Origin: Basidiobolus meristosporus CBS 931.73 | Taxonomy: Eukaryota; Basidiobolomycota; Basidiobolomycetes; Basidiobolales; Basidiobolaceae | Assembly (NCBI GenBank): GCA_002104905.1 | Contig: MCFE01000035.1 | Coordinates: 141,624-205,623 of the forward strand | Direction: 5' to 3' | Length of the DNA stretch: 64,000 bases | In this document: piece after piece, positions 1-10,826 of the stretch | Position numbering within the stretch: the stretch's first letter is position 1 | How the letters are laid out: each line of letters starts with the position of its first letter | Program-made: the position numbers and the translations under genes | The notes under the pieces: generated by a model | Told to the model about the DNA's origin: nothing | Databases searched by the model: none | What the model saw: only the letters and a program-made list of their open reading frames with translations

Positions 1-465
1 TGGTTGCAGAAGTTCGAGGGGAATGTGACGATCCTGGTTAGTTTGGCCAAATCAATTATGAACCGTTGGGCTTCGCTAACTCCTTGAATCTAGCCCAAAT
101 CCACATTCATGGATTATATCTATATTCTTCGAGACCCTGATCACCAAAGAATGGTCAATTATATCAACCAAGGCCAACGCAATACCTGGCCAAAGCTCCA
201 TATGATTGAGAACCGTATGCGCATCGAGAGAATCATCGAGCAAGCCAGAAACCGGATCAAGTTGGAAAGGTTTCGCACCCGCGGTGTAGATCCAAATCAG
301 TACGAGGCTTTGGCTGCGGATGGCTCCCATAGTGGCAGTGAAGGTGATGGAGCAGCTGGTGAGATCCGCGAGACGGTTGAATACATGGAAGACAATCAGG
401 TCTTCAGGTGGCAGCAAGAGACCACCGAAACCCACTCCGAGACCTCTTCCGATGACAGTGATTAG
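1..465 (+). CDS. C-terminal end of a patatin-like triacylglycerol lipase (Tgl3/4/5, SDP1 type), partial
   Basis: This is the 3' end of a gene that begins outside the window. Exon 1-36 and exon 94-465 join across a 57-nt intron (37-93; donor GTTAGT, acceptor AATCTAG). The joined protein begins W-L-Q-K-F-E-G-N-V-T-I-L-P and continues through a Tyr-rich segment to N-Q-G-Q-R-N-T-W-P-K-L. That arrangement (W/E-G-x-V-T-h-x-P, then N-Q-G-x-x-x-T-W) is the region after the patatin catalytic domain in fungal and plant storage-lipid lipases. Family members hydrolyse triacylglycerol at lipid droplets. The catalytic GxSxG and Asp lie upstream and cannot be checked. The last about 50 residues are acidic, Ser/Thr-rich and probably disordered. 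An AATAAA lies about 60 nt after the stop. The family call rests on about 60 conserved residues. Confidence 0.72.
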
Positions 466-1161
466 AAACGCTCTAATTCTCATTTATCTGCTTATTCTCT
501 CATCCATTTGTACTTTTAACATATGAATAAACGAGAACATGTGACTTCTTAAATCAAAACTCCCACCCTCGTGTTTCCCTGTGGCTCTTTTGTATTCCCT
601 CCCGTAGTGCAAGTAAGGCTTAAATACAAGTGGGTTCATAAGCAAATCAGCCCAGAAAATCCGGGATGGGCAAAGCATGTTTTCAGCCCGACTGATCGAG
701 ATACGAATGCTGGCTTCATGGCAAACCCAACACATATGCGAGCCGGTTCATTCTGGTACCGGTTTGCCTCCAATGGTGGCTCGGAAGGGTGAGAAATGAA
801 ATGCATACATGCAATGTGATCAAATCTACATTCTTGAAACTCCAATTATTATCCTTCTATAAATACTCCAACTGATCGCAATTTGCCATGATTAGAACGT
901 TTGTGACACATCTCAAATCTAACCAATTTTCTATTGATTTTTTGTATGAGAACCAGGTATCAAATCAAATTCATTGGTTTGGTCAATTGTTGCCCAGAGT
1001 GCTTCCTATCAAACATAATCCTTACCTATCACTTGTTACTGTAGTGTGGACTTTGGCCACTAACCCTTCTTTTTTGCCAAGCTTGGATTATACTTACTCC
1101 CCTTTAGCCCACTTCACTCCTTGAGACAGGTGTTTATAATTGTTTACGTTAGTGTGATCAT
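466..1161. other. Intergenic: lipase 3' end to Rho1 GEF 5' region
   Basis: No supported gene. It contains an AATAAA near 525 that fits the lipase 3' end and AT-rich sequence before the GEF start. The short open frames here lack codon structure or recognisable motifs. Confidence 0.5.
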
Positions 1162-4100
1162 ATGCCGTATACTTCAATTCCCAAACCGCCTGATTCCAGT
1201 GAGCTAGAAGATTTATCAGCTTCCACTCAATACTGGTCCTTGCGAGAAAAAGAAACACAAAGGAATCAACTGAGAAATAGTCACTACCGTGCGGGCCCTC
1301 CAATGATTCCTCCCCGTAACAATTTTCCGCAACAACTGCACGATCAAGTGATAACGCCGCGGCATGAGTACTGTGGAGTGGCTCTTCAACCATTTCAGCC
1401 TCATTCCCAATACGTAAACCACCAGGATGGATACAACTACTGGCATCAACAGAGTGACACTTATGGATATCACTCAACTCCAGACAGCAACCCGTATTTT
1501 CCCCAACCACAATACCCAGCAAGAGACACAGCTATCTATTATGGTCAGCCAGCTGAGATACCCCAGGGACGTTTCCAGGAAAACCCAGAGCCGCATTCTG
1601 GCTTCCCTTTACGGATGCCTGACCCGTCAGATTACATATCCCGCAACACCCTGGTACATTTCCCATCCGAAATGAATCCATGTTACCCGACAAGCTATGA
1701 ACATTCCGATTTTATGACAATCCCAGATCCTAGAGGTATCTTTCCTTTTTGATGTTTGACTCCAGCGTGGTTTCTTACCATCCTCCCAGATTACCAGATG
1801 TCGCTGGCTGATATCAACCCATACGACCCAACCCTATTGCCCATTGCACATGAAGGCTTGCTAAAAACCCTTCAGAGCAAACGCGACATCAGCCAATCCA
1901 ACGAATATCTCAATTGCTTCAGTGGCCACGAGATAGTGGTAAGTCTATTATGTCCAGCAAACAAGTTCTTGTAACCATTCCAACCAATTCTTGCCATTAG
2001 AGTGCAATTTGTGATGTTCTTGAAGTAGCCCAAAGAGAAACCGCTATGAAAATTGGCCGGTTACTTCAGGAAAATGAAGTCTTCCAGCACGTCAGCTCAA
2101 ATAACCGGATCTTAATGGATAATGATCAAGAGTTTTACAGGCTCTGCATCCTTGATGCTAAAGATGAGCCCAAGGCTGATTTGGTAGAAACCAGCGATTC
2201 TGGCCAACCTGTAGAAGACCAGCCAGTCCCTGAAGACAACCAGGAGCAGGTTGCATCTTCATTAGCCGAGCAAGCTGTGAATGACCAAGTACGAAACCAG
2301 AGATTCTCAAAGTGCTACAAAAAGACCTTCCTTTAACTTTCAATCCATATTACCCCAGCCGTCTGATACCCCGCTCTACACCACAACCAACGTTTCGAGA
2401 AAGCCTACTGAGCTGATTCGACAATCCGCCAACGAGGTAACTCTGCAGTGGCTATGTTCGAAGACTCTATGTATTTAATCTATCCTTGTTTAGTACGAGA
2501 GCCTATGGATAGCCTCTATCCCTGAGGGGATCATGGATACTCTGAGCGATAAAGAGAGAAGCCGACAAATCGCTATCTTCGAGATTATATATACCGAGGA
2601 GGAGTACCTCCGTGACCTGAAGCTGTATGATACGGTGGGTAACGCAACTCGCGGAATTAATGCGATTATTTATGAATTAACACTCATATTTTGTGGGATT
2701 CAATCTAGCTCTTTATCGAGCCACTGCGTGCCTCTCGAGTTTTTGGTAGCGATAAAGCCGAAAACTTCATCCAGGATGTGTTTGTCAACTACCGCGAGTT
2801 GCAACAGATTCATGAGGAAATCATAGCCATCCTAAAAGAACGCCAATCGCTGAATGCGATTATTGAGATGATTGGAGATATCATCGTTCAGTTTGTTGAA
2901 AGGTTTGAACCTTATGTTCACTTTAGCACCGGCTCCGTAAATTCCGGACGAGTTCTGAAGAATGAGCGAGCACAGTCTTCTGCCCTGGATGGCTTTCTGG
3001 AGGTCAGACTATCACCAGCCATCGGTCGAATAGCCAGATGTTGACCCACATGTTTATTCCAGGAATGTCAGAAGAGGCCAGAGGCCCGAAAGCTGCCTTT
3101 GGAGAGCTTCCTGTCGAGACCTAATTCAAGAATTGCTCGATATCCCTTACTCTTAGAACGAGTACTCAAGTACACACCGGAAGATAACGCAGACCGGGAA
3201 ATGCTAGCCAATGCCATCGATTCCATCAAAACATTCTTAACCCGACTCAATGAAGAAACGGGACGTGAAGAAAACAGGCTTAAACTACAGGAGATCAGAG
3301 ACAAAATTGAATTCAAGACCGATGACTGCATGGCAAGGAATACCTTGATCTTCCCTTGATCCATCCCCAGCTATTAACAACCATAATAGGACCTGAAGCT
3401 GGATGACAAGGATCGCCAATACATACGGGACGGTTTACTGAAGCGTTCTATAGGACAAAGCCTGAGGTTGATTCTGTTTGATCACATGCTCTTGCTGGCC
3501 AAAGACAAAAAAGCGTTCACCAATAGTAACATTACATATCGAGCTTACGTTAAGGTAGGGCCATCGACAATATGCTTACTAGAAACACCGACTGACCCTG
3601 ATTCTAGCCCATTCCGCTGGAGCTTCTGACTATCCAAATACACTCGGATAACTCGGACGCTGCAGGCGAGGAGTCCACCAAGAATTCGTACTGTTTTACC
3701 ATTACGGATTTGAGCAAGTGCGGAGGGTCCTACACTTTGATAGCTAGCTCGTTTGCAGAACGCAAACAGTGGGTGGATAAGATCCAGGAGCAAAAAGCCA
3801 AGCGCATGTACAAACAGCCTCGAATCTTTGAGATTGCTCGCGTTTCAGACCACGGGTTCGTCCTGGAAAAAACCGCGCTGTGCTCTTGCGTGTATTGTAA
3901 GCAGAATTACACCAGCCCGCAATGAGAAAACTTCACTAAATATATCATTAATAGCTACTCGTGAGGGCAGAAGAAAGATTGCTATTGGAACCATGGATGG
4001 TCTTTTCTCTGGATTCGAAGGGGATCCTGCTAGCTTCAGGAAAGTTCTCGACCATCCGCGAATCCACCAGGTAGAAGTCCTTGAGGAAATCAGAATGGTG

Positions 4101-5182
4101 GTTGTTCTCCAAGGTTTGATTATCACACACTTTCCTTACGTCCGACCACTATTACTAACCTCCACTCCCTACAGACAAGCTACTGTTGACTTATTCAATT
4201 GACATACTTGATAGTCCTGAGTCGTGGGCTAATCGTCAAAGTCAAAAACTGGCTTCACAAGTGAGCTACTTTGGTACTGGTCGCTGCGACGGCAAACTGC
4301 TGGTTGTGCTCATGAAGTTGAAAGGAATGAAATCATTCTTCAAAGTGCTAGAGCCAGTCTCGCTGCGAGAGAACCCAAAGATCAAAGGAAAGCTATTATG
4401 TCAACGTAATGGATTCGCACTCAGACTGTTCAAGGAATTTTATATCGGAGCTGAATCTTTCTCGGTTCAATTTCTGACCAAGAAACTATACGTGGTGTGT
4501 CCCAAAGGGTTTGAAATCATCAACTTGGAAGCACTGCACCTAAACAAGAGTAAGGCTCTTCACCCTTCGTGACTATATTTGAATACTAACCATTTGAAAA
4601 TCAGGCATCCCTGATCTCAGCGACGAGGCCCAATTCGGGTTCATCAATAGACGCGAGGAGTGTAAGCCACTGGCAATGTTTCCGCTTGACACCGAAGAAT
4701 TCCTTTTATGTTATAATGGTGAGACGAAGCCCTTTTGAGTATCATTCGTGGTAAACCTGCTAACAAGGATAGAATTTGCTATCCATTTGGATAAACTTGG
4801 ACGCCGCACGCGGCCCAACCTGCTGATCGAATGGGAAGGACGACCAAATCGTGTTGGTATGTACCTCGATGTTTGCCATGATATGGTCCAAGTTCATTGA
4901 GATTTCCGTTTCACAGCGCTATATGGACAGTACATTATTGCCTTCGACCCTTTTTTCATGGAGGTCCGTCACGCCGAGTCCGGGGAGTTGATTCAAGTAA
5001 TCAATGGATGCAACCTTCACTATCTCAACCCTGGCACACACAAAGACGGTGTTTATTTGAGAATGGAATCTTTACGTAACCACGAACATTACTTGTTCCG
5101 TCTTATCATGGCCGCCGCAGCTCAAGGAGAACCGGCACTATCTGCAGATTCATCATACAAGAAAATTGGCGCTGACGCCTAA
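1162..5182 (+). CDS. ROM2: Rho1 guanine nucleotide exchange factor, Rom1/Rom2 type (DEP-DH-PH-CNH)
   Basis: Fourteen exons: 1162-1735, 1790-1938, 2001-2288, 2359-2436, 2494-2634, 2709-3002, 3063-3332, 3390-3554, 3608-3896, 3955-4113, 4175-4549, 4605-4718, 4773-4856, 4917-5182. They sum to 3246 nt (1081 aa). Domains in order: a Pro/Gln/Tyr-rich disordered N-terminus (about 1-190); a DEP domain (about 230-285, F-S-G-H-E-I-V to F-Y-R-L); a DH catalytic domain (about 375-575, with E-I-I-Y-T-E-E-E-Y-L-R-D-L and R-Y-P-L-L-L-E-R); a PH domain (about 620-745); and a CNH (citron) domain (about 765-1060). This is the fungal Rom1/Rom2 layout. These proteins activate Rho1 at the plasma membrane for cell-wall integrity signalling and glucan synthesis. 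The intron at 3333-3389 has a GC donor. The first ATG in the open exon is taken as the start; an upstream 5' exon is not excluded. Confidence 0.92.
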
Positions 5183-5902
5183 CGCCCCATGTTTGCCGAC
5201 GCTTATCACCATTCCCTGTACATTCCCTATTCCGCACGATATTTTCCCATCTTGAATGAATCGTGGGCTAATTAATTTGTGACCAGAGCAAAAACCCAAT
5301 TTGAGTATTAATAAATAGGCCATCGTAGGACTGTTGAAACTTTCGAAACAGTAAACAGACACGTTATCTACTCAGAGTGGTATTCATGGTTGCGGAAATT
5401 TATTTACTGGCTGTGGAACGAGGTTTTATAGGCTCAATGCAATATATGTCTGCCTTGAACTTGGAGTGTTTTAGCAAGGGACATTTACGAAACAGAGCGC
5501 TGGGGAATCAATCGAACGGGAGGGCAGTTACCAAGAGAAAATTGAGGGTAAGGAAAGGGATTTCAAGAGAAAGCTAGTCCAACAAGAGTCACAATGTTTC
5601 CGGAGACCCGAACAAGGTATTCCCAGAGCTGGCTAGAAATGCATTTCTTCAGTTGACATCGTAAAAGCGAGGAATTTCCTGAAACATTACTGAACCTCCG
5701 AAACTTCGTGTTCATTAGAGCTTGATTGCCTAAAGTTATGCAAGCGTTGAGGCACCGCCATCAGCCAATCAATCCAAGCCTGAAAAAAATATGACCCAAT
5801 TTTTTTCATCACCAGCCTGGGTCAAGCATATAGGCAAGTTGACAGTCTCGGTTTGGAATTCTCTTTCTTTCGTTCTCTGCACACGTAGACGTTGAACTCA
5901 CA
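5183..5902. promoter_or_regulatory. Intergenic: GEF 3' end and eL33 promoter region
   Basis: No supported gene. An AATAAA at about 5310 fits the GEF 3' end. A pyrimidine-rich run (CTCTTTCTTTCGTTCTCTGC, about 5859-5880) lies just upstream of the eL33 start codon, as is common at ribosomal protein gene 5' ends. No specific operator is claimed. Confidence 0.4.
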
Positions 5903-6455
5903 ATGAGCCAACCTGTTCGGTGAGTATCATTTCGGCCTTTTCTTGACGGGATATATCGTATCGTAATAGATGGCCAAGACGCTGTAGCAAAAAGCCAAAT
6001 AATCGTCAGAATATCGAAAGAGTGGTAGAGTCCATCCATCTGATTTGCTAGGCTATAGGGACCATGAGCCACTCATACATATGCGATATGATTACCCCAA
6101 TGCTCGCTTAGACGAATCATGCTAACTTTTTTCCCTACTACTTGGCAGACTTTACTCTAAGGGCCGTGTCCTAGGCTTCAAGCGCGCCAAGCGTAACCAA
6201 AGAACCAACACCTCTCTTATCCAACTTGAGAACGTCGCCACCAAGGAAGATACCCAATTCTATCTTGGTAAGCGTGTTGCTTACGTCTACCGTGCTAAGC
6301 GCGAAATCAACGGCTCCAAGGTCCGTGTCATCTGGGGTCGTGTTACCCGTCCCCACGGTAACTCTGGTGTTGTCAAGGCTAAATTCCGCTCCAACTTGCC
6401 TCCTCACTCCTTCGGTGCTAGCGTCCGTGTCATGATGTACCCATCCCGTGTTTAA
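5903..6455 (+). CDS. RPL33: 60S ribosomal protein eL33 (L33/L35a)
   Basis: Two exons, 5903-5919 and 6149-6455, give 324 nt (107 aa), the normal length of eL33. The first exon encodes M-S-Q-P-V and part of an Arg codon. The second continues [13 protein letters not shown] and ends V-M-M-Y-P-S-R-V. The signature [13 protein letters not shown] and the [13 protein letters not shown] segment are those of L35Ae. It is a structural protein of the large ribosomal subunit. The intron of 229 nt sits just after the start codon and is three to four times longer than the other introns in the window; that placement is typical of ribosomal protein genes. Codon choice is strongly biased to C/T-ending codons, as expected for high expression. 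AATAAA follows at about 6504. Confidence 0.97.
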
Positions 6456-7578
6456 ATAACCTCCTATTATTCAACTTATAACATGAAGTCTTGACTTTGC
6501 TTGAATAAAACCATCAAATCTACATTACGCTCGCCCATATATACTAGGTTGGATGTTCCAACCAGCGAAAGTAGTATCTTGAGGTTGCATTACTCTAAGC
6601 GATCTTTCAACTTTCAGCGTTGTGTCAGCGAGAGGTTTACCTTGGTGGTTTTGATATTGCAAGGTCCGATCTGTGTTGGATTTATTTTGTAGAAGGCTAG
6701 TTGGCTGACGAGTGTTTCAATTGGAAATATCTAAGCCATGAGAATTTTGGGATCACAGAGGGTTTACCATGCCTGACAAGACAAGAGAGCGCACATAGAA
6801 GAGGTCACAAAGCCAAAAGGGTTTTATGCTATTTAATGATCACTTTAATATTTATTGGCAGTTTTCATTCAGTGGTGTTTCTGCAAACACTCACCTCAGA
6901 CCACTCTCACTTTATACCAAGGCAATTAGAGACAACCCCGCAGTATCTCCATATCGTATCACTGCGTGTCTGTTTATAATATCATGCCAGTATACGTGTG
7001 TACATAGTTTTGGGAGCAGAGTAGGGAGGTCAAACATGCAGGGATATTATACCAGCCAGAAAACACTAAGGATGGAATAAACCCAATCCCGGCCCGAGTC
7101 GGACCCAATCCCTCCTGTAGAAGACTCTCTTTTGGCAGTGTTACACTTGAATTCCAACCTGGCTTGGTTAAAAGGGCAAGAAGCAAGCGCTCCATCCGCT
7201 AACATTCAATTTCATGATTTGCTCCAGGTTGTGGAAGGGCCGCTCTATCAATGATGTTTGGAATAAAGCCAGTTGTGGCTATTTGAAAGAATCAGTAAAC
7301 AATAAATCATGTTACCCTAGAGATCTGTCAGATTTGCCAAGTATGAGTAATTTATGCAATATTTCTTTGGTTACTAATCAGAGTATCTTACGCAACTGGT
7401 GATGTCATCCAGGCCTTGCGTTGATACTAGTCCATGAAAATTTCCAATATGCCTCAAGCGTTCAATAGTGTTGACAAAGCCCAAGCTTTGTATCCTCCAT
7501 ACAGTACCATCTACGTCTACGAACGTTTTTGTATCCTTCGCTTCACCACACGTTTATTTCCCAAATTTAATCGATTCC
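6456..7578. other. Intergenic: eL33 to NPL4
   Basis: AT-rich, with no frame showing conserved residues or spliced continuation. No tRNA, terminator-like structure or repeat was recognised. It must contain the NPL4 promoter. Confidence 0.45.
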
Positions 7579-9915
7579 ATGGTATCGTTTTATTAGACAT
7601 GGTGAACACTTAATTCGGTCCAACCTAAACTTCTTTTCTCCATTATAATAAGCTCCTTCGTATACGGTCGTCTGAAGGGACAAGCAGAGTGCAGGTTGAT
7701 GGCTCTGAAGACATATCGAGTGCCATTATAAAGGTAGAAATACTTGTATGGATATTTGATATTCCTTGATTGGAACCCGGTGACGAACACGGTTTCGTTG
7801 GGTCGGTCGCTTACTCTTAATTATTGCCATGATAGCTCGCCGAGATTTTGAAGCATGACCCAAGCAGCATTGCTCTATCTGTCCGACCAGATTGTACTAC
7901 CCTACTTGCCACAAGCGGGGCCACTGTGGAGCAACTTGGATTAAAGTAAGCTTCTCTCACACCAGTGATCAAGTCTCAAGTCACCTTGAACTGTTTTCTC
8001 ACCAAATAATCAATTTTCAAAAGACACGGGGATATGCTATACGCACAAATCTCCAAATCTGCCGGGGAAGAGCAACCAAAGGAAAACGAGGCCTCTAACT
8101 CCTTCAAAAATGTCAGACAAGATGAGATCGACGACTATCTGGACAAGCAGGACGGACTTATAAAAAGAGGAAGAGACCCAAACTTGTCAGTAATTGCTCT
8201 TCGCGGTCAAATATTTGCCGTGACTGAATGTAGCTAACGTGGGTTTTTATTTCTAGCTGCAAGCATACTTATAACGGGATGTGCGATTATTGCATGCCTC
8301 TTGAGGTAAGTTAGTCATGCCCTATGGGCAATCTGTGAGAAATAATAATTCTAACTAAGCGACTTCCCAGCCATTTGATGCCAAGTATTTGGATGAGAAC
8401 AAGATCAAGCACATGTCGTTTCATGCCTACCTTCGCCAGTTGAACGTGCAGAACAAAAAGAGTGGCGCGAAATCATCATATTTACCACCACTAGAAGAGC
8501 CTAATTACAAGGTCAATAGGAATTGTAAAGGCGGTCACCCACCGTGGCCGGAGAGTATTTGTACCAAATGCCAGCCCAGTGCCATTACACTTCAAAGACA
8601 GGTACCAGAATGAAATTCAATCTTGGCTCTTGAGTATTTATTCATCTTACGTTCCTAATGTTAGGCTTTCCGAATGGTCGATCATGTAGAATTTTCGTCT
8701 GCAAGTTTGATTGATAACTTCATCAATTACTGGCGCTCTACTGGTTGTCAGAGATTCGGTTACCTTTATGGCCGCTATGAACCCTATAGCGAAGTACCCC
8801 TAGGTATCAAAGCCGTGGTCGAGGCTATCTACGAACCTCCCCAGACAAACGAGCCGGATGGCTTGACACTGTTGCTTCCGTGGAGCGAAGAGAAGTCAGT
8901 TGATGAGCTGGCCTCCAGGTGTGGCCTAGTGAAGGTATATAAAGAGCCTATGTGGCCCCAGTCACAATATTGTGTCCTTCCGAGCGAATACTAACCCTGT
9001 CACCTTAAGGTAGGGATGATCTTTACGGATCTCATGGATGACGGGACAGGACAAGGAAAGGTGGTTTGCAAAAGGCACATTGACTCGTTCTTCCTTTCCT
9101 CCCTTGAAATTACGTTCGCTGCTGCCATGCAAGCAAGCCATCCCAGCCCTTCCAAATGGAGCGCTTCTGGGAAGTTCAGTAGCAAATTTGTTACATGTGT
9201 CGTGTCAGGAAATGAAACGGGTGACATCGACGTCTCTTCATACCAAGTCTCCAATTCTTGTGTGGCCATGGTGGATGCGGATATTATCGAGGCATCGATC
9301 AAGCCCTCGATCATGCGAGTCAAGGAGGCCACCTCCACCCGATACATCCCTGAGGTGTTTTACAAATACAAGAATGAATACGGTGTCACTGTGAGTCACA
9401 ATGCCAAACCCAGCTTCCCCGTGGAGTATCTGTTGGTAAACGTTACTCACGGTTTCCCGTCCCAGCCGAACCCTCTCTTCACCTCCCCGACCCACTTTCC
9501 CATTGAGAATCGGACAGGACTTGAGGTGCAAGAGATCTCTACACTTAAAAATTACCTCACTTCCAGCCAAAATGTCCACGGGCTTTCTGATTTCCATCTG
9601 ATAGCATTCATCCAACAGATGAATGTCCTTGATTCCGGTGATATTAACCTTCTTTGCGAAGCGGCCACCACTCATACTGATGATGCTGCGAGGAAACTTG
9701 AGGGTTCTCCGGGATGGCAGACATTGTTTGCCATTCTAAGAGAAGCTGGTCACTCTCAGGGTTCGGGCGGGTTTGGTGGCGACGCGGGACATGGTTCCGG
9801 TAGCGGCGGTAGCTCTTCCGCCGCACAAGCCACCTGGGCCTGTCGACACTGTACATTTGTTAACACTTCTAATCTCTCCAGCTGTGAAATGTGTGGCTTG
9901 CCCAAGGACCAATAG
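7579..9915 (+). CDS. NPL4: Npl4, ubiquitin-binding cofactor of Cdc48/p97, with C-terminal NZF zinc finger
   Basis: Eight exons: 7579-7581, 7653-7733, 7836-7945, 8024-8185, 8257-8305, 8371-8601, 8665-8934, 9010-9915. The total is 1812 nt (603 aa). Order: a ubiquitin-like UBX-L domain (M-L-L-R-I-R-S to L-K-H-G-D-M-L-Y); the zf-Npl4 region with R-D-P-N-F-C-K-H and [20 protein letters not shown] and [12 protein letters not shown]; the MPN-like domain with [11 protein letters not shown] and E-A-I-Y-E-P-P-Q; then a Gly-rich linker and W-x-C-x2-C-T-F-x10-C-x2-C (about 577-603). With Ufd1 it recruits ubiquitinated substrates to Cdc48 for unfolding in ERAD and chromatin extraction. The last module is a RanBP2/NZF finger with the Thr-Phe pair used for ubiquitin binding. 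Animal NPLOC4 has it; yeast Npl4 lacks it. The first exon holds only the ATG. Confidence 0.95.
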
Positions 9916-10322
9916 ATTTCTCGGGGTCGCTTAACCTACAGTATTTACGTTTAAAACCATCAATAAATCCACCTTTTTAACTTCTGAAACGATACTTACG
10001 ATGCCTAGTGGAAGATTAGTAGCGAGAAGAGGAATTTGTGCAGAACATCATGCTGCTCAAGGGAGATTTAATCGAACCGGGGGAAATGCTAAATTTTACA
10101 AGAAACATGTTCGATGTCAGGTGGCGTACAGATAGCTGTTGTGTATGATGATGATAGTAATGAAACATGACGAAGCGGGGGGTGGGCGATGCGTAGTCTA
10201 GGTGATAGATAGAAAGTGAGATGGGTACCTTCGGGGCAGCCATTGCCGAAGTTTGAAAGGGAAAAACTGTACATATATGAGGCGTAGCAGATGAACTAAA
10301 TAAAGGTAAACTGTAGGCCAGG
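9916..10322. other. Convergent 3' regions of NPL4 and the receiver-domain gene
   Basis: An AATAAA at about 9963 fits the NPL4 3' end. No gene is seen on either strand. Confidence 0.45.
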
Positions 10323-10826
10323 CTATAGAGCGGATCCCATGACTGTACTGAGTGCTACACGTAGCTCGTCCAGTGTGACTGGTTTGCCGACGCATGCATT
10401 CATACCCACCTCCGTATAGCGCTTACGGTGCTCTTCCAAGTCGTTGGTAGTGATAGCGATGATAGGAATCCTCCTATTGGCATCTAAAACCTGGAATCGA
10501 CTGTATGGGTTTCTGATCTCCTGGGTCGCCTCGATACCAGTAAGTACTGGCATATCGATGTCAAGAAGAATCAGGTCAAAGTTGTAGAGGGATAAATATT
10601 CAAGTGCGCAGAGTGCAGATGTAGTCGCAAATGTGTACGTCACTATGTTGGTGAAATGCTTCTCAAGCATTCGAGTAACAATGCTAAGATAAATGCGGTT
10701 ATCGTCTACCACCAGCACACGCAGTCCTCCACCAGGCTCACGGGTAACTTCGGAATTTTCTACACGCGAGTAAGTGGCATCAACAGGGGTGGATGACGGA
10801 GGAGGGGCACTGACGCACATGACCAT
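10323..10826 (-). CDS. Stand-alone response-regulator receiver (REC) domain protein
   Basis: The protein is about 167 aa if it starts at the ATG at 10826-10824. The REC fold is complete. It has the acidic pair in L-R-V-L-V-V-D-D-N, the phospho-acceptor Asp in L-I-L-L-D-I-D-M-P-V-L-T-G-I-E-A, the Thr switch in I-I-A-I-T-T-N and the Lys in C-V-G-K-P-V. A fungal histidine-kinase phosphorelay should therefore be able to phosphorylate it. There is no attached kinase, HSF (Skn7) or long Ssk1-like N-terminus, only about 45 Pro/Ser-rich residues before the domain. Just upstream of the chosen ATG is a good acceptor (CTTTTACAG, about 10848), so the true start may lie in an earlier exon. The Ssk1, Skn7 or Rim15 identity cannot be assigned. 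Confidence 0.82.
   Translation of the reverse strand: MVMCVSAPPPSSTPVDATYSRVENSEVTREPGGGLRVLVVDDNRIYLSIVTRMLEKHFTNIVTYTFATTSALCALEYLSLYNFDLILLDIDMPVLTGIEATQEIRNPYSRFQVLDANRRIPIIAITTNDLEEHRKRYTEVGMNACVGKPVTLDELRVALSTVMGSAL

Noticed and set aside
2281-2358. Open frame that seemed to continue the Rho1 GEF protein
   Set aside because: It falls in an intron (2289-2358; TTTAAC branch-like site, TACCCCAG acceptor). Removing it restores the frame exactly.
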